The notes under the pieces were generated by a model, which saw nothing but the letters and a program-made list of their open reading frames with translations, searched no databases and was not told the origin of the DNA. The translations under genes and the position numbers were made by a program. Source: Hemerocallis citrina (lineage: Eukaryota; Streptophyta; Magnoliopsida; Asparagales; Asphodelaceae). From it: a DNA stretch of 64,000 bases. How positions within the stretch are numbered: position 1 is the first letter of the stretch; each line of letters begins with the position of its first letter. This document shows positions 45,214-56,121 of the stretch, one piece after another. The stretch is taken from NCBI GenBank assembly GCA_017893485.1, contig CM030366.1, positions 52,482,565 through 52,546,564 on the forward strand, in the 5' to 3' direction.

Positions 45214-45503
45214 GTTGTATTCAACTGACGTGCCCACAGTTATCAGTTGCAGGATCACCGACTTAGGGAGCGCGGGAAAACTCTAGCTGGGGGCAGCATT
45301 CAAGTGAAGGTTTACTGTCCAATTCCCTATATATTCATGATGTATCAAGTTGTTGTAATCGTTGTAACCAATGGACATTGTAATAACAATTTGATGTAAT
45401 AAAAGTTTTTAATTTCCTGTGATTTTTGTTGTGTTGTGACTTATTTGAAGGAAGATCCTGGAGTGTCTCACAAGTTCCTACGTTAGGAATTCGGGGCATT
45501 ACA
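45214..45503 (+). mobile_element. LTR I, terminal segment
   Basis: After the GTTGT duplication the sequence continues ATTCAACTGACGTGCCCACAG, the motif that lies about 250 bp from the end of LTR B, and ends TTAGGAATTCGGGGCATTACA at 45503. No primer site follows, so LTR I is a 3' or solo LTR. Confidence 0.65.
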
Positions 45504-45956
45504 CACACTGTGGCGGTAACCCTGTAGCACATTCAAGAACACTAATTGGAAATCTCGAACTACTTGAATCACCCTGTCTTCCTCCAGAAATCTCACCTCT
45601 ACTAGTGCCGCAACCACCTTCGTGCTCCCTTTCTTCCCTTTAAAAGTCACTACGGGTCCTCCTGGTGCTTTCACCACCACCTCCTTACTCTTGCACTCTA
45701 TAGTGGCATCATAGATCGCCATCCAGCTCGATGAGGTCATTCCCAAAAAGTCTTCTGCCAATCTCGATATCACACCCTGCGTATTATCGATCGGCAACCA
45801 ACTCCTCTCCTGATGGTGTTGCCACCAACAAAACTCGGTCAGGAAAAACCTTTGGCTCAACACCTAATACTTTAGCAAATTTGGGGGACACAAAAGTATG
45901 CGAAGACCTAGTATCAAACAAAACTTTAGCTTTTATTCAATTCAACAAAACATGTC
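45504..45956 (-). pseudogene. pol: Element D protease and start of RT linker (fragment)
   Basis: The minus strand after the acceptor at 45957 reads HVLLN, a TGA, then KAKVLFDTRSSHTF (DTG now DTR), then frameshifted protease sequence, [32 protein letters not shown] and VVRDFQLVFLNVLQGY. It is truncated at 45503 by the end of LTR I. Same order as in A, B and E. Confidence 0.8.
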
Positions 45957-46055
45957 CTGTTACATGATAAATTATAATATTTAATACTCAATATTATTCT
46001 CAGCCATAGTTTTCATTCAATACACTTCAGCCATCAATCTAAAACTCTTCCTTAC
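45957..46055 (-). other. Candidate gag-protease intron, element D (99 nt)
   Basis: Minus strand: donor ATTATGG|GTAAGGAAG, the best match to consensus of the four copies. The body is AT-rich, with TAG six codons in, and the acceptor is TCATGTAACAG|GACATG. Removal joins ATG-G to GA-CAT in the protease frame. This copy is clearly diverged from A, B and E, which makes the shared structure meaningful. Confidence 0.65.
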
Positions 46056-46648
46056 CCATAATCACGTCTTTAGAGTTATCAGCATCCTCCTCTGTTAACA
46101 TGAATACTCGCCCGTGCGTCAGCTGCTGGTTCCCACCGGCACCACCCTGCTTCAGATGCCAGGAATTAGGCCGGATGCGCCCTTCACTGCCGCACTGGAA
46201 ACAAGTCTAGGTCCTTACTGGCTTAGGACATGACGACCTTAAGTGGCCAGTCTCTCCACAGTTGTAACACTTCATCCATGGAGCTGATGCTACACCTTTG
46301 TCGGGCTCACTAAGCTTGCCCTTTTCTCTGTGAATTTGCCTCTGCTGTAAGTCACCGCTGTTGGCCTCTTGTTCTTGTTCCAGGTTTCCTTCTTCAACTA
46401 GAACTTCTCCATGTCTGCTTCTGTCATTGCTGCACTTCTGATGAGCTTGTCGAACCTTCAGATTCCCAAAAGTATCATCCAAGACCTTAGGTTCGGCGTT
46501 AGACCCTGCTCGTACTTCCTCGCTTTTCTTGCTTCATCCACAATAAGCTCAGGAGCGTACCTCAACAACTGAGTGAATTTAGTTTCATACTCTCTCACTG
46601 ACAAGTTGCCTTACAGTTTCTTCTCCTGTATATCCATGGGGAAGTAGT
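46056..46648 (-). pseudogene. gag: Element D gag, C-terminal part with two zinc knuckles
   Basis: Minus-strand gag fragments: RQAHQKCSNDRSRHGEVLVE (frameshifted), a Glu/Gln-rich linker, CYNCGETGHLRSSC (a full CCHC), a second decayed knuckle beginning CFQCGSEGR, then GRVFMLTEEDADNSKDVIMG up to the donor at 46055. The upstream part is cut at 46648 by the copia element. Copies A and B have one knuckle; D and E have two. Confidence 0.75.
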
Positions 46649-47896
46649 TGATGGAACTGAGATGAATCCCAGGACTACGGATTGGTGTGCGTATCGATCG
46701 TTAAAGATAAACATATTGCTTAATTGTGATCTAACCCTATACAGCGGAAACTAGGGTTCACAAAGTATACCTGCGGTGAGAAGAAGACGACAGCGACCCC
46801 AAGATCTTCTGCACGTATTCCTTCCTCGGGTTGGACGTCGTGTGGGCGACGATCTCCCAACCTTTCTCCCTTGGCTGACCTCTTTTTCTCTCCTTACGTG
46901 AATCACGAGATTTGAGAAAAAAATTTTATATTTCTGATTGTCAATGACGGCCAGAGAAATAGAGGATATATATAAGGCTACGGCAGGGACCATGAGGAGA
47001 AATTAGGGTTAGGTCTCCTAACGGATCTGGGTATCCCGTGTTCAGCCCGAACACACAACCCAGGCCCATTAACAATAACTCGGTCCACTAAGGAGCTATT
47101 GTTGCACTACCTTCCTAATCCCAAATTATATTTATGGGCTCCTTTTATTATGTGCTCATTCAACTCCCCATGTTAAGATATCGAATGTCCGTTGATCAAA
47201 TTAAGTTACTGACAACTACATTGATCAACATCTTTTATCCTCAAGTAGTACCACTCAACTTTATTTGTCATGTCGGATATAATCCACCTGCAGGGTTTAC
47301 ATGACAATCCTTATGAGCTCCTTAAGGGGACATCATCAACCCGACGTATCAGGACATGGATTCCTTTTACAATCAACAGCCCATCATACATACAATGCTA
47401 TTACCCAATTCATAGAGGTTGTTGATCCATAATGAATCTCACTCTTTTATGAGTCAAAGTAATGCACACTGCATATACATGTCTGTTATTATATCTGGAT
47501 TAAGAGCATAAGCATCCATAACAACAGAGGTATTTGTTCTCTTTTGTAGTCAGTACAAAGAGAACAACCTCAAGCGGTCCTGTTCAATACACACAAAGTG
47601 TACTAGTGTAAACCTATAGTCAAGACAGACTAATACCAGATTACACTACAACCTTTCCAATGGATTGTCCAAGTCCGTCTAGGTTGTGAACTATTTATAT
47701 ATTCCATAGGGAACTGATAATATGATCTTCTGTGTGTCACCTCACACCATATTATCAACCTTATAGAATATCAGACACTTGCATTAATATTATAATAAAC
47801 ACAATATGCAAACATATGCCCATATGATTCTCATTCAAAAAAAATAAGGAAATAAAGTTAATACAAAAGTGATGCTTTCAGTATATAACCCTAACA
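46649..47896 (-). repeat. 3' LTR of the copia element
   Basis: The minus strand begins TGTTAGGGTTATATACTG (47896) and ends CAGTTCCATCA (46649). The polypurine tract AAGTGGGAGAT lies immediately upstream (47907-47897). Confidence 0.93.
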
Positions 47897-47958
47897 ATCT
47901 CCCACTTATACTCAAAGCATTGCTTTTCAGTATACTGTTACAAATCTCCCACTTATAC

Positions 47959-50900
47959 CTAAAGCCATGCTGCTACGCATCTGACTCCCATTCCCTCAAC
48001 ATGACTATCAAAAGCCTTAGCTGGTAAGCTCTTAGTGAAGGGATCAGCTAGGTTGTCTGCTGATGCTATCTTGATCACAGCAACTTTTCCTTTCTTTACG
48101 AAATCTCGTATCAGGTGGTACTTGCGCTCAATGTGTTTACTTGCCTTATGGGCTCGTGGTTCCTTCGAATTTGCAACTGCACCACTATTATCACAATAAA
48201 GTGTAATAGTCTTAGGCAAATCAGGTACCACATCCAAGTCCAATAGGAAGTTTCTGAGCCAAACCGCTTCTTTGGCTGCCTCAGAGGCTGCCACATACTC
48301 GGCTTCCATGGTAGAATCAGCAATACATTTTTGCTTGATACTCCTCCATATAGTGGCTCCACCTCCCAAAGTAAATACATAACCTGAGGTTGATTTCCTG
48401 GAATCCCTGTCCGACTGAAAATCTGAGTCTGTATACCCCAAGGCAACTAAACTATCTGCCTGGTAAACTAGCATGTAATCTTTAGTCCTTTTCAGGTACT
48501 TCAAAATATGCTTTACGGCAGTCCAGTGCTCTTGTCCCGGGTTAGACTGATATCTGCTAACCATGCCAACGGCAAAGCAGATATCTGGTCTCGTACATAG
48601 CATTGCATACATTAAGCTTCCTACTGCTGAAGCATAAGGAACTGCTTTCATGTTCTCTATCTCTTTAGGTGTCCTCGGACACTGCTCCTTTGATAGGGCA
48701 ATTCCATGCCTAAAAGGTAAGAAACCTTTCTTAGAATTTTGCATGCTAAAACGAGTTAGTATAGTATCGATATAGGAAGCTTGAGACAAGCCCAACATCC
48801 TTTTCTTGCGATCTCGTAGAACTTTGATCCCAAGGATGTGACCTACTTCTCCCAAGTCCTTCATATCAAACTGTTTGGATAACCATACCCTTACGTTAGA
48901 TAATACCTTCACATTGTTTCCAATGAGCAAGATGTCATCCACGTAAAGTACTAGGAATACCACTACGTTTCCGTCACACTTTTTGTACACACACGATTCA
49001 TCTTGACATTGATCAAATCCATAGGATTTTATCACCTGATCAAAACATATGTTCCAAGATCTGGAAGCTTGCTTAAGTCCATAAATGGACTTCTTGAGCT
49101 TACAAATAAGATGCTCTTGGCCCTTTTCAATGAACCCGTCTGGTTGCTGCATATAGATGTCTTCCTCAAGACTTCCATTAAGGAAAGCTGTCTTGACATC
49201 CATTTGCCAAATCTCATAATCAAGATGAGCTGCAATAGATAAAAGAATCCGGATAGACTTAAGCATGGCTACTGGCGAAAAGGTTTCCTCATAATCAATA
49301 CCCTCTCTTTGAGTAAAACCTTTTGCAACAAGCCGAGCTTTAAAGGTTTCAACCTTACCGTCTGATCCTCTTTTTCTCTTATAGACCCACTTGCATCCAA
49401 TGGCTTTTACACCAATAGGTGGTTCTACAAGCTCCCAAACTTGATTAGAATCCATAGATTCTATTTCAGATATCATTGCTTTTTGCCAAGACTCTGCATT
49501 TTTATCTTGGAGTGCTTCATTGTAGGTACAGGGATCATAATCTTGTTCCTCAGGGACAAAGTCTGACGACTCTCCCAAGAACATATATCTATCAGGTTGT
49601 ATCACAACCCTCCCACTACGACGAGGCACTATCGGTGGTGGTGCAACATTTGTGACACGTTGTGCAGTTACTGGTGGTACATCCTGTTGTACTGTTGGTA
49701 CTGAAGTATTTGGTGTCTCACCTCTCAGTTCTTCTAGAACAGCTCTACTTATGGGTTTATGGTTCATCACATAGTCTTCCTCTAAGAATCGAGCATTGGT
49801 GCTAACAATGACCTTCTGATCCTTAGGACTATAAAATAAACCACCTTTCGTTCCTCTTGGATAGCCTACAAACAAGCGTACTTCTGTACGAGATTCCAAC
49901 TTATCGGCTTTCCCATTCAGCACGTGTGCTGGACTAACCCAAATCCGAACATGTTTCAGACTAGGCTTACGCCCAGTCCACAGTTCTGTGGGAGTAATTG
50001 GTACTGACTTAGAAGGAACCAAGTTCAAAATATAAGCTGCAGTTTCTAAGGCATATCCCCAAAACGAATCTGGTAAATCTGAATAACTCATCATTGATCT
50101 AACCATCTCCATAAGAGTCCTATTCCTTCTTTCTGCTACACCATTCTGTTGGGGTGTTTTAGGTGCTGATAATTGGGATGTAATCCCAGCCTCTGACAAA
50201 TAGTCCCTAAACTCCCCAAAGAGATACTCGCCACCACGATCTGAACGTAATGACTTGATACATTTTCCATGACGTTTCTCCGTCTCTGCCTTGTACTCTT
50301 TGAATTTCTCAAAGCACTCAGACTTACGGCGCATCAAATAAATGTATCCATACCTTGAATAATCGTCAGTAAATGTGACAAAATATTCAAAGCCACCTCT
50401 AGCCTGGACAGTCATGGGCCCACACAAATCAGAATGAACCAATTCCAACACATCTTTGGCCCTATACCCCTTTGCCTTGAAAGGCCTATTGGTCATTTTA
50501 CCTTCCAAGCAGGATTCACAGACTGGTAGTGCCTCCACTTCCAATGAACTCAAAGGTCCATCTTTAACCAGTCTTTGAATCCTTCTTAGGTTAACATGCC
50601 CCAATCGCAAGTGCCAAAGATATGTTTGGTTCATACAAGAAGGTTCTTTTCTCTTATTTATGTTAGAAGACATATTATTCATTTCCATAAGTTGCATTGT
50701 GGGCGAAATAGGATTAATGACATATAGATTATCAACCAATGCACCAGAACAGATAAAATGCTTATTTTTTCTAATAACAATATTGTCATTAAAATAAACT
50801 GAATATCCATCCTTAACTAACATAGAAACAGAAATTAAATTCCTTCTAAGTGAAGGTGCATAAAGACAATCTCTCAAAGTCAAAGACTTATTTTTACCAA

Positions 50901-51936
50901 AAGATAAAATAACATCTCCTACTGCAGCGGCCGCTACTCTTGTAGCGTCACCCATAAACAAGCATATCTCTCCATCACTCAGCCGTCTGGTTTCCTGGAA
51001 CCCCTGCAATGTATTGCAGACATGATTAGTGGCTCCTGTATCTACACACCAGGTGCCGGTAGATAGCACCGCTAAACATGTTTCAACAACTAGTAAATGA
51101 GATATACCTTCTTTGTTCTTTTGTTTGAGAAGTGGACAGTCAGTCTTCCAATGTCCTGACCCTTTGCACTTGAAACACTTGCCTTTCGGCTTTTTCACAG
51201 CGCCTTGAGGTCCCATGCCCTTCTTTGCTGAGTTTACCTGTTTCTGAACTTTCTTCTTCTTACCACCTTTCGGCATAGAAGTAGAGACATTTTCAGTCAC
51301 ATAAACATGGGCATTGTGCTTGAAGAGAGCTTCAGCATCCTGTAGTTCTTTTGCAAGTTCTGACAAAGTATACAACCTTTTGTTCATGTTGTAATTAAGG
51401 CAAAACGAGTCAAAACTTTTAGGCAGAGTCCCGAGAATGATATCGACCTGGGTTTCCCCATCGATTTCAGCACCAAGGATCTCCATCTCATTTAGATGAC
51501 CCATCATCTTGAGAACATGATCCCTTACTGGTGTCCCCTCAGCCATAGATGCATTCATCAAACTCTTCATAGCAAATTGCCTAGCTGCTCTACTCTGATG
51601 TCCGAAGAGTTCCTTAAGGTTGTACATCATATCATAAGCTGTGGACATGGCCTGATGCTGATGCTGCAGTACATTTGACATAGATGCCAAAATGTAACAC
51701 CGTGCCATCTCATCTGCCTTAATCCACTTCTTATAAGCCTCTTTGACATCTTCATCAGAGTCAGCATCAGGCTTAGGTGGGCATACTTCATTGAGTACAA
51801 ATTTGTACTCTTCAGCAGTTAAGACAATATCCAAGTTACGTTTCCAGTCAATATAATTAGGGCCAGTAAGTTTGTTTTCTTTAAGAATCACCATAAGTGG
51901 ACTGAAAGAACCCATTTTTGAAATCCTGAGAATCAC
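47959..51936 (-). CDS. gag-pol: Ty1/copia Gag-Pol polyprotein (1325 aa), apparently intact
   Basis: A single uninterrupted frame in copia order. Gag: residues about 1-250 (KLTGPNYIDWKRNLDIVL, DEMARCYILASMSNVL), zinc knuckle CFKCKGSGHWKTDC near 255. Protease CVDTGATNHV near 298. Integrase: HHCC (LWHLRLGH ... CESC), DDE (HSDLCGP, SLRSDRGGEYL, PQQNGVAERRNRTL). RT: WQKAMISEIESMDSNQVWEL, KARLVAKGFTQREGIDYEET, MDVKTAFLNGSLEEDIYM, catalytic LYVDDILLIG. RNase H: GYTDSDFQSDRDSRKSTSGY, EAEYVAASEAAKEAVWLRNF, SKHIERKYHLIRD. The start may be the internal MGSFSPLMV (about 51915), where homologues usually begin. All catalytic residues are present, so it could be competent. I did not assign a copia lineage. 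Confidence 0.95.
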   Translation of the reverse strand: MILRISKMGSFSPLMVILKENKLTGPNYIDWKRNLDIVLTAEEYKFVLNEVCPPKPDADSDEDVKEAYKKWIKADEMARCYILASMSNVLQHQHQAMSTAYDMMYNLKELFGHQSRAARQFAMKSLMNASMAEGTPVRDHVLKMMGHLNEMEILGAEIDGETQVDIILGTLPKSFDSFCLNYNMNKRLYTLSELAKELQDAEALFKHNAHVYVTENVSTSMPKGGKKKKVQKQVNSAKKGMGPQGAVKKPKGKCFKCKGSGHWKTDCPLLKQKNKEGISHLLVVETCLAVLSTGTWCVDTGATNHVCNTLQGFQETRRLSDGEICLFMGDATRVAAAAVGDVILSFGKNKSLTLRDCLYAPSLRRNLISVSMLVKDGYSVYFNDNIVIRKNKHFICSGALVDNLYVINPISPTMQLMEMNNMSSNINKRKEPSCMNQTYLWHLRLGHVNLRRIQRLVKDGPLSSLEVEALPVCESCLEGKMTNRPFKAKGYRAKDVLELVHSDLCGPMTVQARGGFEYFVTFTDDYSRYGYIYLMRRKSECFEKFKEYKAETEKRHGKCIKSLRSDRGGEYLFGEFRDYLSEAGITSQLSAPKTPQQNGVAERRNRTLMEMVRSMMSYSDLPDSFWGYALETAAYILNLVPSKSVPITPTELWTGRKPSLKHVRIWVSPAHVLNGKADKLESRTEVRLFVGYPRGTKGGLFYSPKDQKVIVSTNARFLEEDYVMNHKPISRAVLEELRGETPNTSVPTVQQDVPPVTAQRVTNVAPPPIVPRRSGRVVIQPDRYMFLGESSDFVPEEQDYDPCTYNEALQDKNAESWQKAMISEIESMDSNQVWELVEPPIGVKAIGCKWVYKRKRGSDGKVETFKARLVAKGFTQREGIDYEETFSPVAMLKSIRILLSIAAHLDYEIWQMDVKTAFLNGSLEEDIYMQQPDGFIEKGQEHLICKLKKSIYGLKQASRSWNICFDQVIKSYGFDQCQDESCVYKKCDGNVVVFLVLYVDDILLIGNNVKVLSNVRVWLSKQFDMKDLGEVGHILGIKVLRDRKKRMLGLSQASYIDTILTRFSMQNSKKGFLPFRHGIALSKEQCPRTPKEIENMKAVPYASAVGSLMYAMLCTRPDICFAVGMVSRYQSNPGQEHWTAVKHILKYLKRTKDYMLVYQADSLVALGYTDSDFQSDRDSRKSTSGYVFTLGGGATIWRSIKQKCIADSTMEAEYVAASEAAKEAVWLRNFLLDLDVVPDLPKTITLYCDNSGAVANSKEPRAHKASKHIERKYHLIRDFVKKGKVAVIKIASADNLADPFTKSLPAKAFDSHVEGMGVRCVAAWL

Positions 51937-53253
51937 ATAAAATAAAAATTATGTAGGGCATAACTTTTTGAATTAATTAAATATTGATTCCCTCAAAACA
52001 AGAAAAAAAATTCACCAACACCTTAAACACCATGAATTTAGCATGCCACGATAGTGTGGACATATACAAATTCAATATTTGTTCAAGTAGGTTTTTCCTA
52101 TTAATTTTACTATCATGTCAACACAACTTTATGACAAATAAAATTAATCTGTTGGTCTTGCTTTGGTCCTACAAATAATAGCAGTGACTCCGATGGGGAG
52201 GATACCATTATTTGTATCTAAGTGTATACCATTGCTTAATACTAAGTCCGTTATCTTGTATTGAGTTCCTTCAGATGGAGAAGCGAACACATACTAGGTA
52301 ACTTTCTATAATTATCCCTAAGGAAGTTTATACTGGTGATCCATAATTATACTCATCCGATATGGAGGAAAGCACTAAAGCCAACACGCAAGTATAATTA
52401 TATCACCTACAAACCAGCAATGGAGACCGTGGGATTCATGTTAAAAGAATTCCCTCTCCCACTTAGTTATTTAACAATGAGGGTTTTTCTACTAGTTAAT
52501 TTATGTCCATGTTGTCCATTATTAATGTGATCCTAGTTTTTCAAAAAAAACATCACAAAATAATAAACATGCATAATCAGAACAAGCAATAATGGCAATA
52601 AATTTGAAAATAAATATCCAACTATTATGGCCATCCTTCCTGATTCTTCCCCGACTGTGCGAAGCCCAAATCTGACCCTGCGCGGAGCTATACGGGGTTC
52701 GACCTGCCCGATTTTTTTTTTTTTTTTTTTTATTTTTTTTTTAGGTTTGGCTGCCCGATTTCTTCATCGAAACCATCTGTCGATCTCCGGACTGCCTGAA
52801 ACAGTATCTCCTCCGGCGTCAGAAACAGCCACCACCGCCATCACGATCGATCAAAAAAAAAATAAAAAATAAAAAAAATAAAATTACATCAATCCTATGC
52901 CTCCCGAAGGAGTTCATACATAATCTAGATTGAAAAATTAAAATTACATCAATCCTATGCCTCCCGAAGGAGTTCACACATAATCTAGATTGAAAAATTA
53001 AAATTATAAGCACGATCAACCCTCGTGATATTAATTACATCCACAAAACAACAATCACAGAAATAATTACATCCACAAAACAACAACACAAACAAAACAT
53101 GCATTGGACCATAATAGTTGGATCTAAGATGCCTGCAAAACCGAGTTAGAACAGATCTACATCTAGAACAGATCTACATCTACCGACTATCATGCAACAC
53201 AAGTTTTATTGGACAACATGGATGTAACAATCAATACGCAGATCCAATACCGG
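51937..53253 (-). other. Copia 5' leader
   Basis: About 1.3 kb between the primer site and the polyprotein, with no supported gene. It holds an interrupted poly(T) run on the plus strand (52712-52742, poly(A) on the RNA strand), a 60-bp direct duplication (52881-52940 and 52941-53000, one mismatch), a repeated AATTACATCCACAAAACAAC (about 53035 and 53073) and a repeated GAACAGATCTACATCTA (about 53150). An unusually long leader; packaging or ribosome-loading signals would be expected here. Confidence 0.6.
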
Positions 53254-53266
53254 CTCTGATACCAAT
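53254..53266 (-). other. Copia primer-binding site, initiator-Met tRNA
   Basis: The minus strand reads TTGGTATCAGAGCCGG directly after the LTR end; TGGTATCAGAGC is a perfect initiator Met-tRNA complement. Confidence 0.92.
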
Positions 53267-54515
53267 TGATGGAACTGAGATGAATCCCAGGACTACGGAT
53301 TGGTGTGCATATCGATCGTTAAAGATAAACAGATTGCTTAATTGTGATCTAACCCTATACAGCGGAAACTAGGGTTCACAAAGTATACCTGCGGTGAGAA
53401 GAAGACGACAGCGACCCCAAGATCTTCTGCACGTATTCCTTCCTCGGGTTGGACGTCGTGTGGGCGACGATCTCCCAACCTTTCTCCCTTGGCTGACCTC
53501 TCTTTCTCTCCTTACGTGAATCACGAGATTTGAGAAAAAAATCTTATATTTGAGATTGTTAATGACGGCCAGAGAAAATAGAGGATATATATAAGACTAC
53601 GGCAGGGACCATGAGGAGAAATTAGGGTTAGGTCTCCTAACGGATCTGGGTATCCCGTGTTCAGCCCGAACACACAACCTAGGTCCATTAACAATAGCTC
53701 GGTCCACTAAGGAGCTATTGTTGCACTACCTTCCTAATCCCAAATTATATTTATGGGCTCCTTTTATTATATGCTCGTTCAACTCCCCATGTTAAGATAT
53801 CGAATGTCCGTTGATCAAATTAAGTTACTGACAACTACATTGATCAACATCTTTTATCCTTAAGTAGTACCACTCAACTTTATTTGTCATGTCGGATATA
53901 ATCCACCTGCAGGGTTTCCATGACAATCCTTATGAGCTCCTTAAGGGGACATCATCAACCCGACGTATCGGGACATGGATTCCTTTTACAATCAACAGCC
54001 CATCATACATACAATGCTATTACCCAATTCATAGAGGTTGTTGATCCATAATGAATCTCACTCTTTTATGAGTCAAAGTAATGCACATTGCATATACATG
54101 TCTGTTATTATATCTGGATTAAGAGCATAAGCATCCATAATAACAGAGGTATTTGTTCTCTTTTATAGTCAGTACAAAGAGAACAACCTCAAGTGGTCCT
54201 GTTCAATACACACAAAGTGTACTAGTGTAAACCTATAGTCAAGATAGACTAATACCAGAATACACTACAACCTTTCCAATGGATTGTCCAAGTTCGTCTA
54301 GGTTGTGAACTATTTATATATTCCATAGGAAACTGATAATATGATCTTCTGTGTGTCACCTCACACCATATTATCAACCTTATAGAATATCAGACACTTG
54401 CATTAATATTATAATAAACACAATATGCAAACATATGCCCATATGATTCTCATTCAAAAAAAATAAGGAAATAAAGTTAATACAAAAGTGATGCTTTCAG
54501 TATATAACCCTAACA
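53267..54515 (-). repeat. 5' LTR of the copia element
   Basis: Same ends as the 3' LTR (TGTTAGGGTTATATACTG at 54515, CAGTTCCATCA at 53267). Differences include a 1-bp insertion in the GAGAAAATAG stretch near 53575 and about twenty substitutions. Confidence 0.93.
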
Positions 54516-55262
54516 CCACCGTCTCTGTTGTAAATTCAGATCCTTTTGTTGATAGATTTCGAGACACCACCAAACTCTGCAATACAACCTCAATTCCTGC
54601 CTGATCCAACTCTTCTGCACACTCCTTCTGTGTTGTAATCAAACAAGATTGACTGCTCTTCCGACTGAGTGCATCGGCCACACATTTGCCTTTCTCAGGA
54701 CAAATGTCTTCCAGCACTTCCAACCACCGTCTCTGTCATAGATTCAGATCCTTCTGTTGATAGATATACTTCAAGCTCTTATGATCCGTATACATGTTGG
54801 CATTTTCTCCGTATACATAATGTCTTCATTGCTTCAAGGCAAAAATGATTGCTGCAAGCTCTAGATCGTGCGTCTGATAGTTCTATTCATTTGGACGCAA
54901 CTGCCTTGATCCCTAAACAATAACCTTCCATTCTTGCATTAGAACGCAACGCAAACCTCTGTAAGACGTATCACTGTAGATATCATAGTCCTTACTTGCT
55001 TGTGGTAATACAGTATTTATGTTGTCGTCAACTTCTCCTTCATATGCCTAAAAACTAGCTTCACACTGATCAGTCCATATGAAACTCACTTTCTTCTTAG
55101 GCAGCCTTGTTAATAGAACCATTGTCTGCGCGTATCCTTGAATAAAACGCCGATAGTATTCCGTCAACCCCAACAAACTTCGGATATCCTTCACAGTTGT
55201 CTGTTTGGCCAACCCTTCACTGCCTCGATCTTCTAAGGATCAGTAGCCATTCCCTCCTCATA
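54516..55262 (-). pseudogene. pol: Tekay-type RT end and RNase H fragment (D2)
   Basis: Minus-strand reading from 55262: KIEAVKGWP, TEYYRRFIQGYAQ (RT thumb), WTDQCEASF, YDIYSDTSYRGLRCVLMQ (RNase H start), HDLELAAIIFALK, RHYVYGE, YTDHKSLKYIYQQKDLNL, QRRWLEVLED, VADALSRKSSQSCL, then ELDQAGIEVVLQSLVVSR of the linker to integrase. Many stops. A stretch of about 40 bp (CCACCGTCTCTGT...TTGATAGAT) at 54724-54766 recurs at 54516-54560 beside the copia LTR, a small duplication. In orientation this pol part lies upstream of the D gag fragment across the copia, so the two flanks cannot be one colinear element. Confidence 0.8.
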
Positions 55263-55596
55263 TGAGCTATCTGATCCACTTAAGATCCACAAATCTCCAT
55301 GAATCAGGCATGTGTGCCATATGGGCTTCCTATTGGCCCGTCACACCAATCAGGCCATCAGAAGAGGGTCAACCCGGCCTACTAGGGTCATCTCTCTCTG
55401 CCTAAAAATACCAGGTTCTGTCCACTGTTATAAGGTAATGTCTCTTTAGCCTTCAAACTCTAATCCACTTTTTTCAGTAATTGACTTGATCGTTGGAGAG
55501 CCTGTCACCGGGATACCACCCGGTGTTTTTTGGCATTTTTATAGGTATCCGGTGACTGCAAAACATCACCAGGTCCATCTCTCCTACCACTCATAC
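55263..55596. repeat. Unassigned repeat fragment, possibly LTR-derived
   Basis: No ORF. It contains TATAAGGTAATGTCTCTTTA near 55429, and GGAGAGCCTGTCACCGGGAT with CACCCGGTG (55495-55523), a GC-rich self-complementary pair. Such CCGGGA...CCCGG blocks are common in R/U5 regions of Tat-type LTRs, so a truncated LTR is my best guess. It ends abruptly at the start of LTR E. Confidence 0.35.
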
Positions 55597-56084
55597 TGTA
55601 ACATCCCATATAATTTATTTTAATTAAAAATACAATTTTTCAATTTTTGCACGTGCAATACACGTGCAAATTTAATCTTTATTTTTTGTTCCTCTCATTT
55701 AAATTTATTTTTGTATGCATGAGTCTATTTTATTTTATAGTCTTTTATTAAACCAATAGGCCTAAGAGTAGATTCTAAGCCCACAAGATTAATTAATTAA
55801 ATTTAAAACAAGCCCACAAGATAAGCCCATTAATTAATCCTACAATTAGTTGTCCATGGTCTCACACATGACATGTAACAACTTTTTGACACAAAAATAA
55901 AAGTATAGAATTGTATAAATAATGTGTGTGGGTGTGCACTTGTGCACAACACGTGCACGTGTGTACAAGAGAGAGGGAGGCCGGGTTTTAGAGAGTGGGG
56001 AGAGTGGGAGAAGTGGGAGAGTGGGAGAAAGGACAGTGGGTGGTTATTTGATGGTGAGATCAAATCCTAGCCATCCAATTGTTC

Positions 56085-56090
56085 TATAAA

Positions 56091-56121
<31 letters not shown>
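56085..56121 (+). promoter_or_regulatory. TATA box of LTR E followed by a 28-bp poly(C) tract
   Basis: TATAAATAA (56085-56093) is followed directly by 28 uninterrupted C residues (56094-56121). LTRs A, B and the 3' LTR of B have only 5-7 C in the same place. The tract lies where transcription would be expected to start. Confidence 0.75.

Larger units (their letters stand above)
46649..54515 (-). mobile_element. Ty1/copia element, near intact
   Basis: LTRs of 1248 and 1249 bp (46649-47896 and 53267-54515), primer site 53254-53266, a 1.3-kb leader, a 1325-codon polyprotein and a polypurine tract. I count roughly two dozen differences between the LTRs (about 98% identity). The bordering pentamers differ (GTAGT at 46644-46648, CCACC at 54516-54520), so there is no target duplication. 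The flanks are unrelated parts of Tekay elements (gag on the left, RNase H on the right). Confidence 0.93.
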
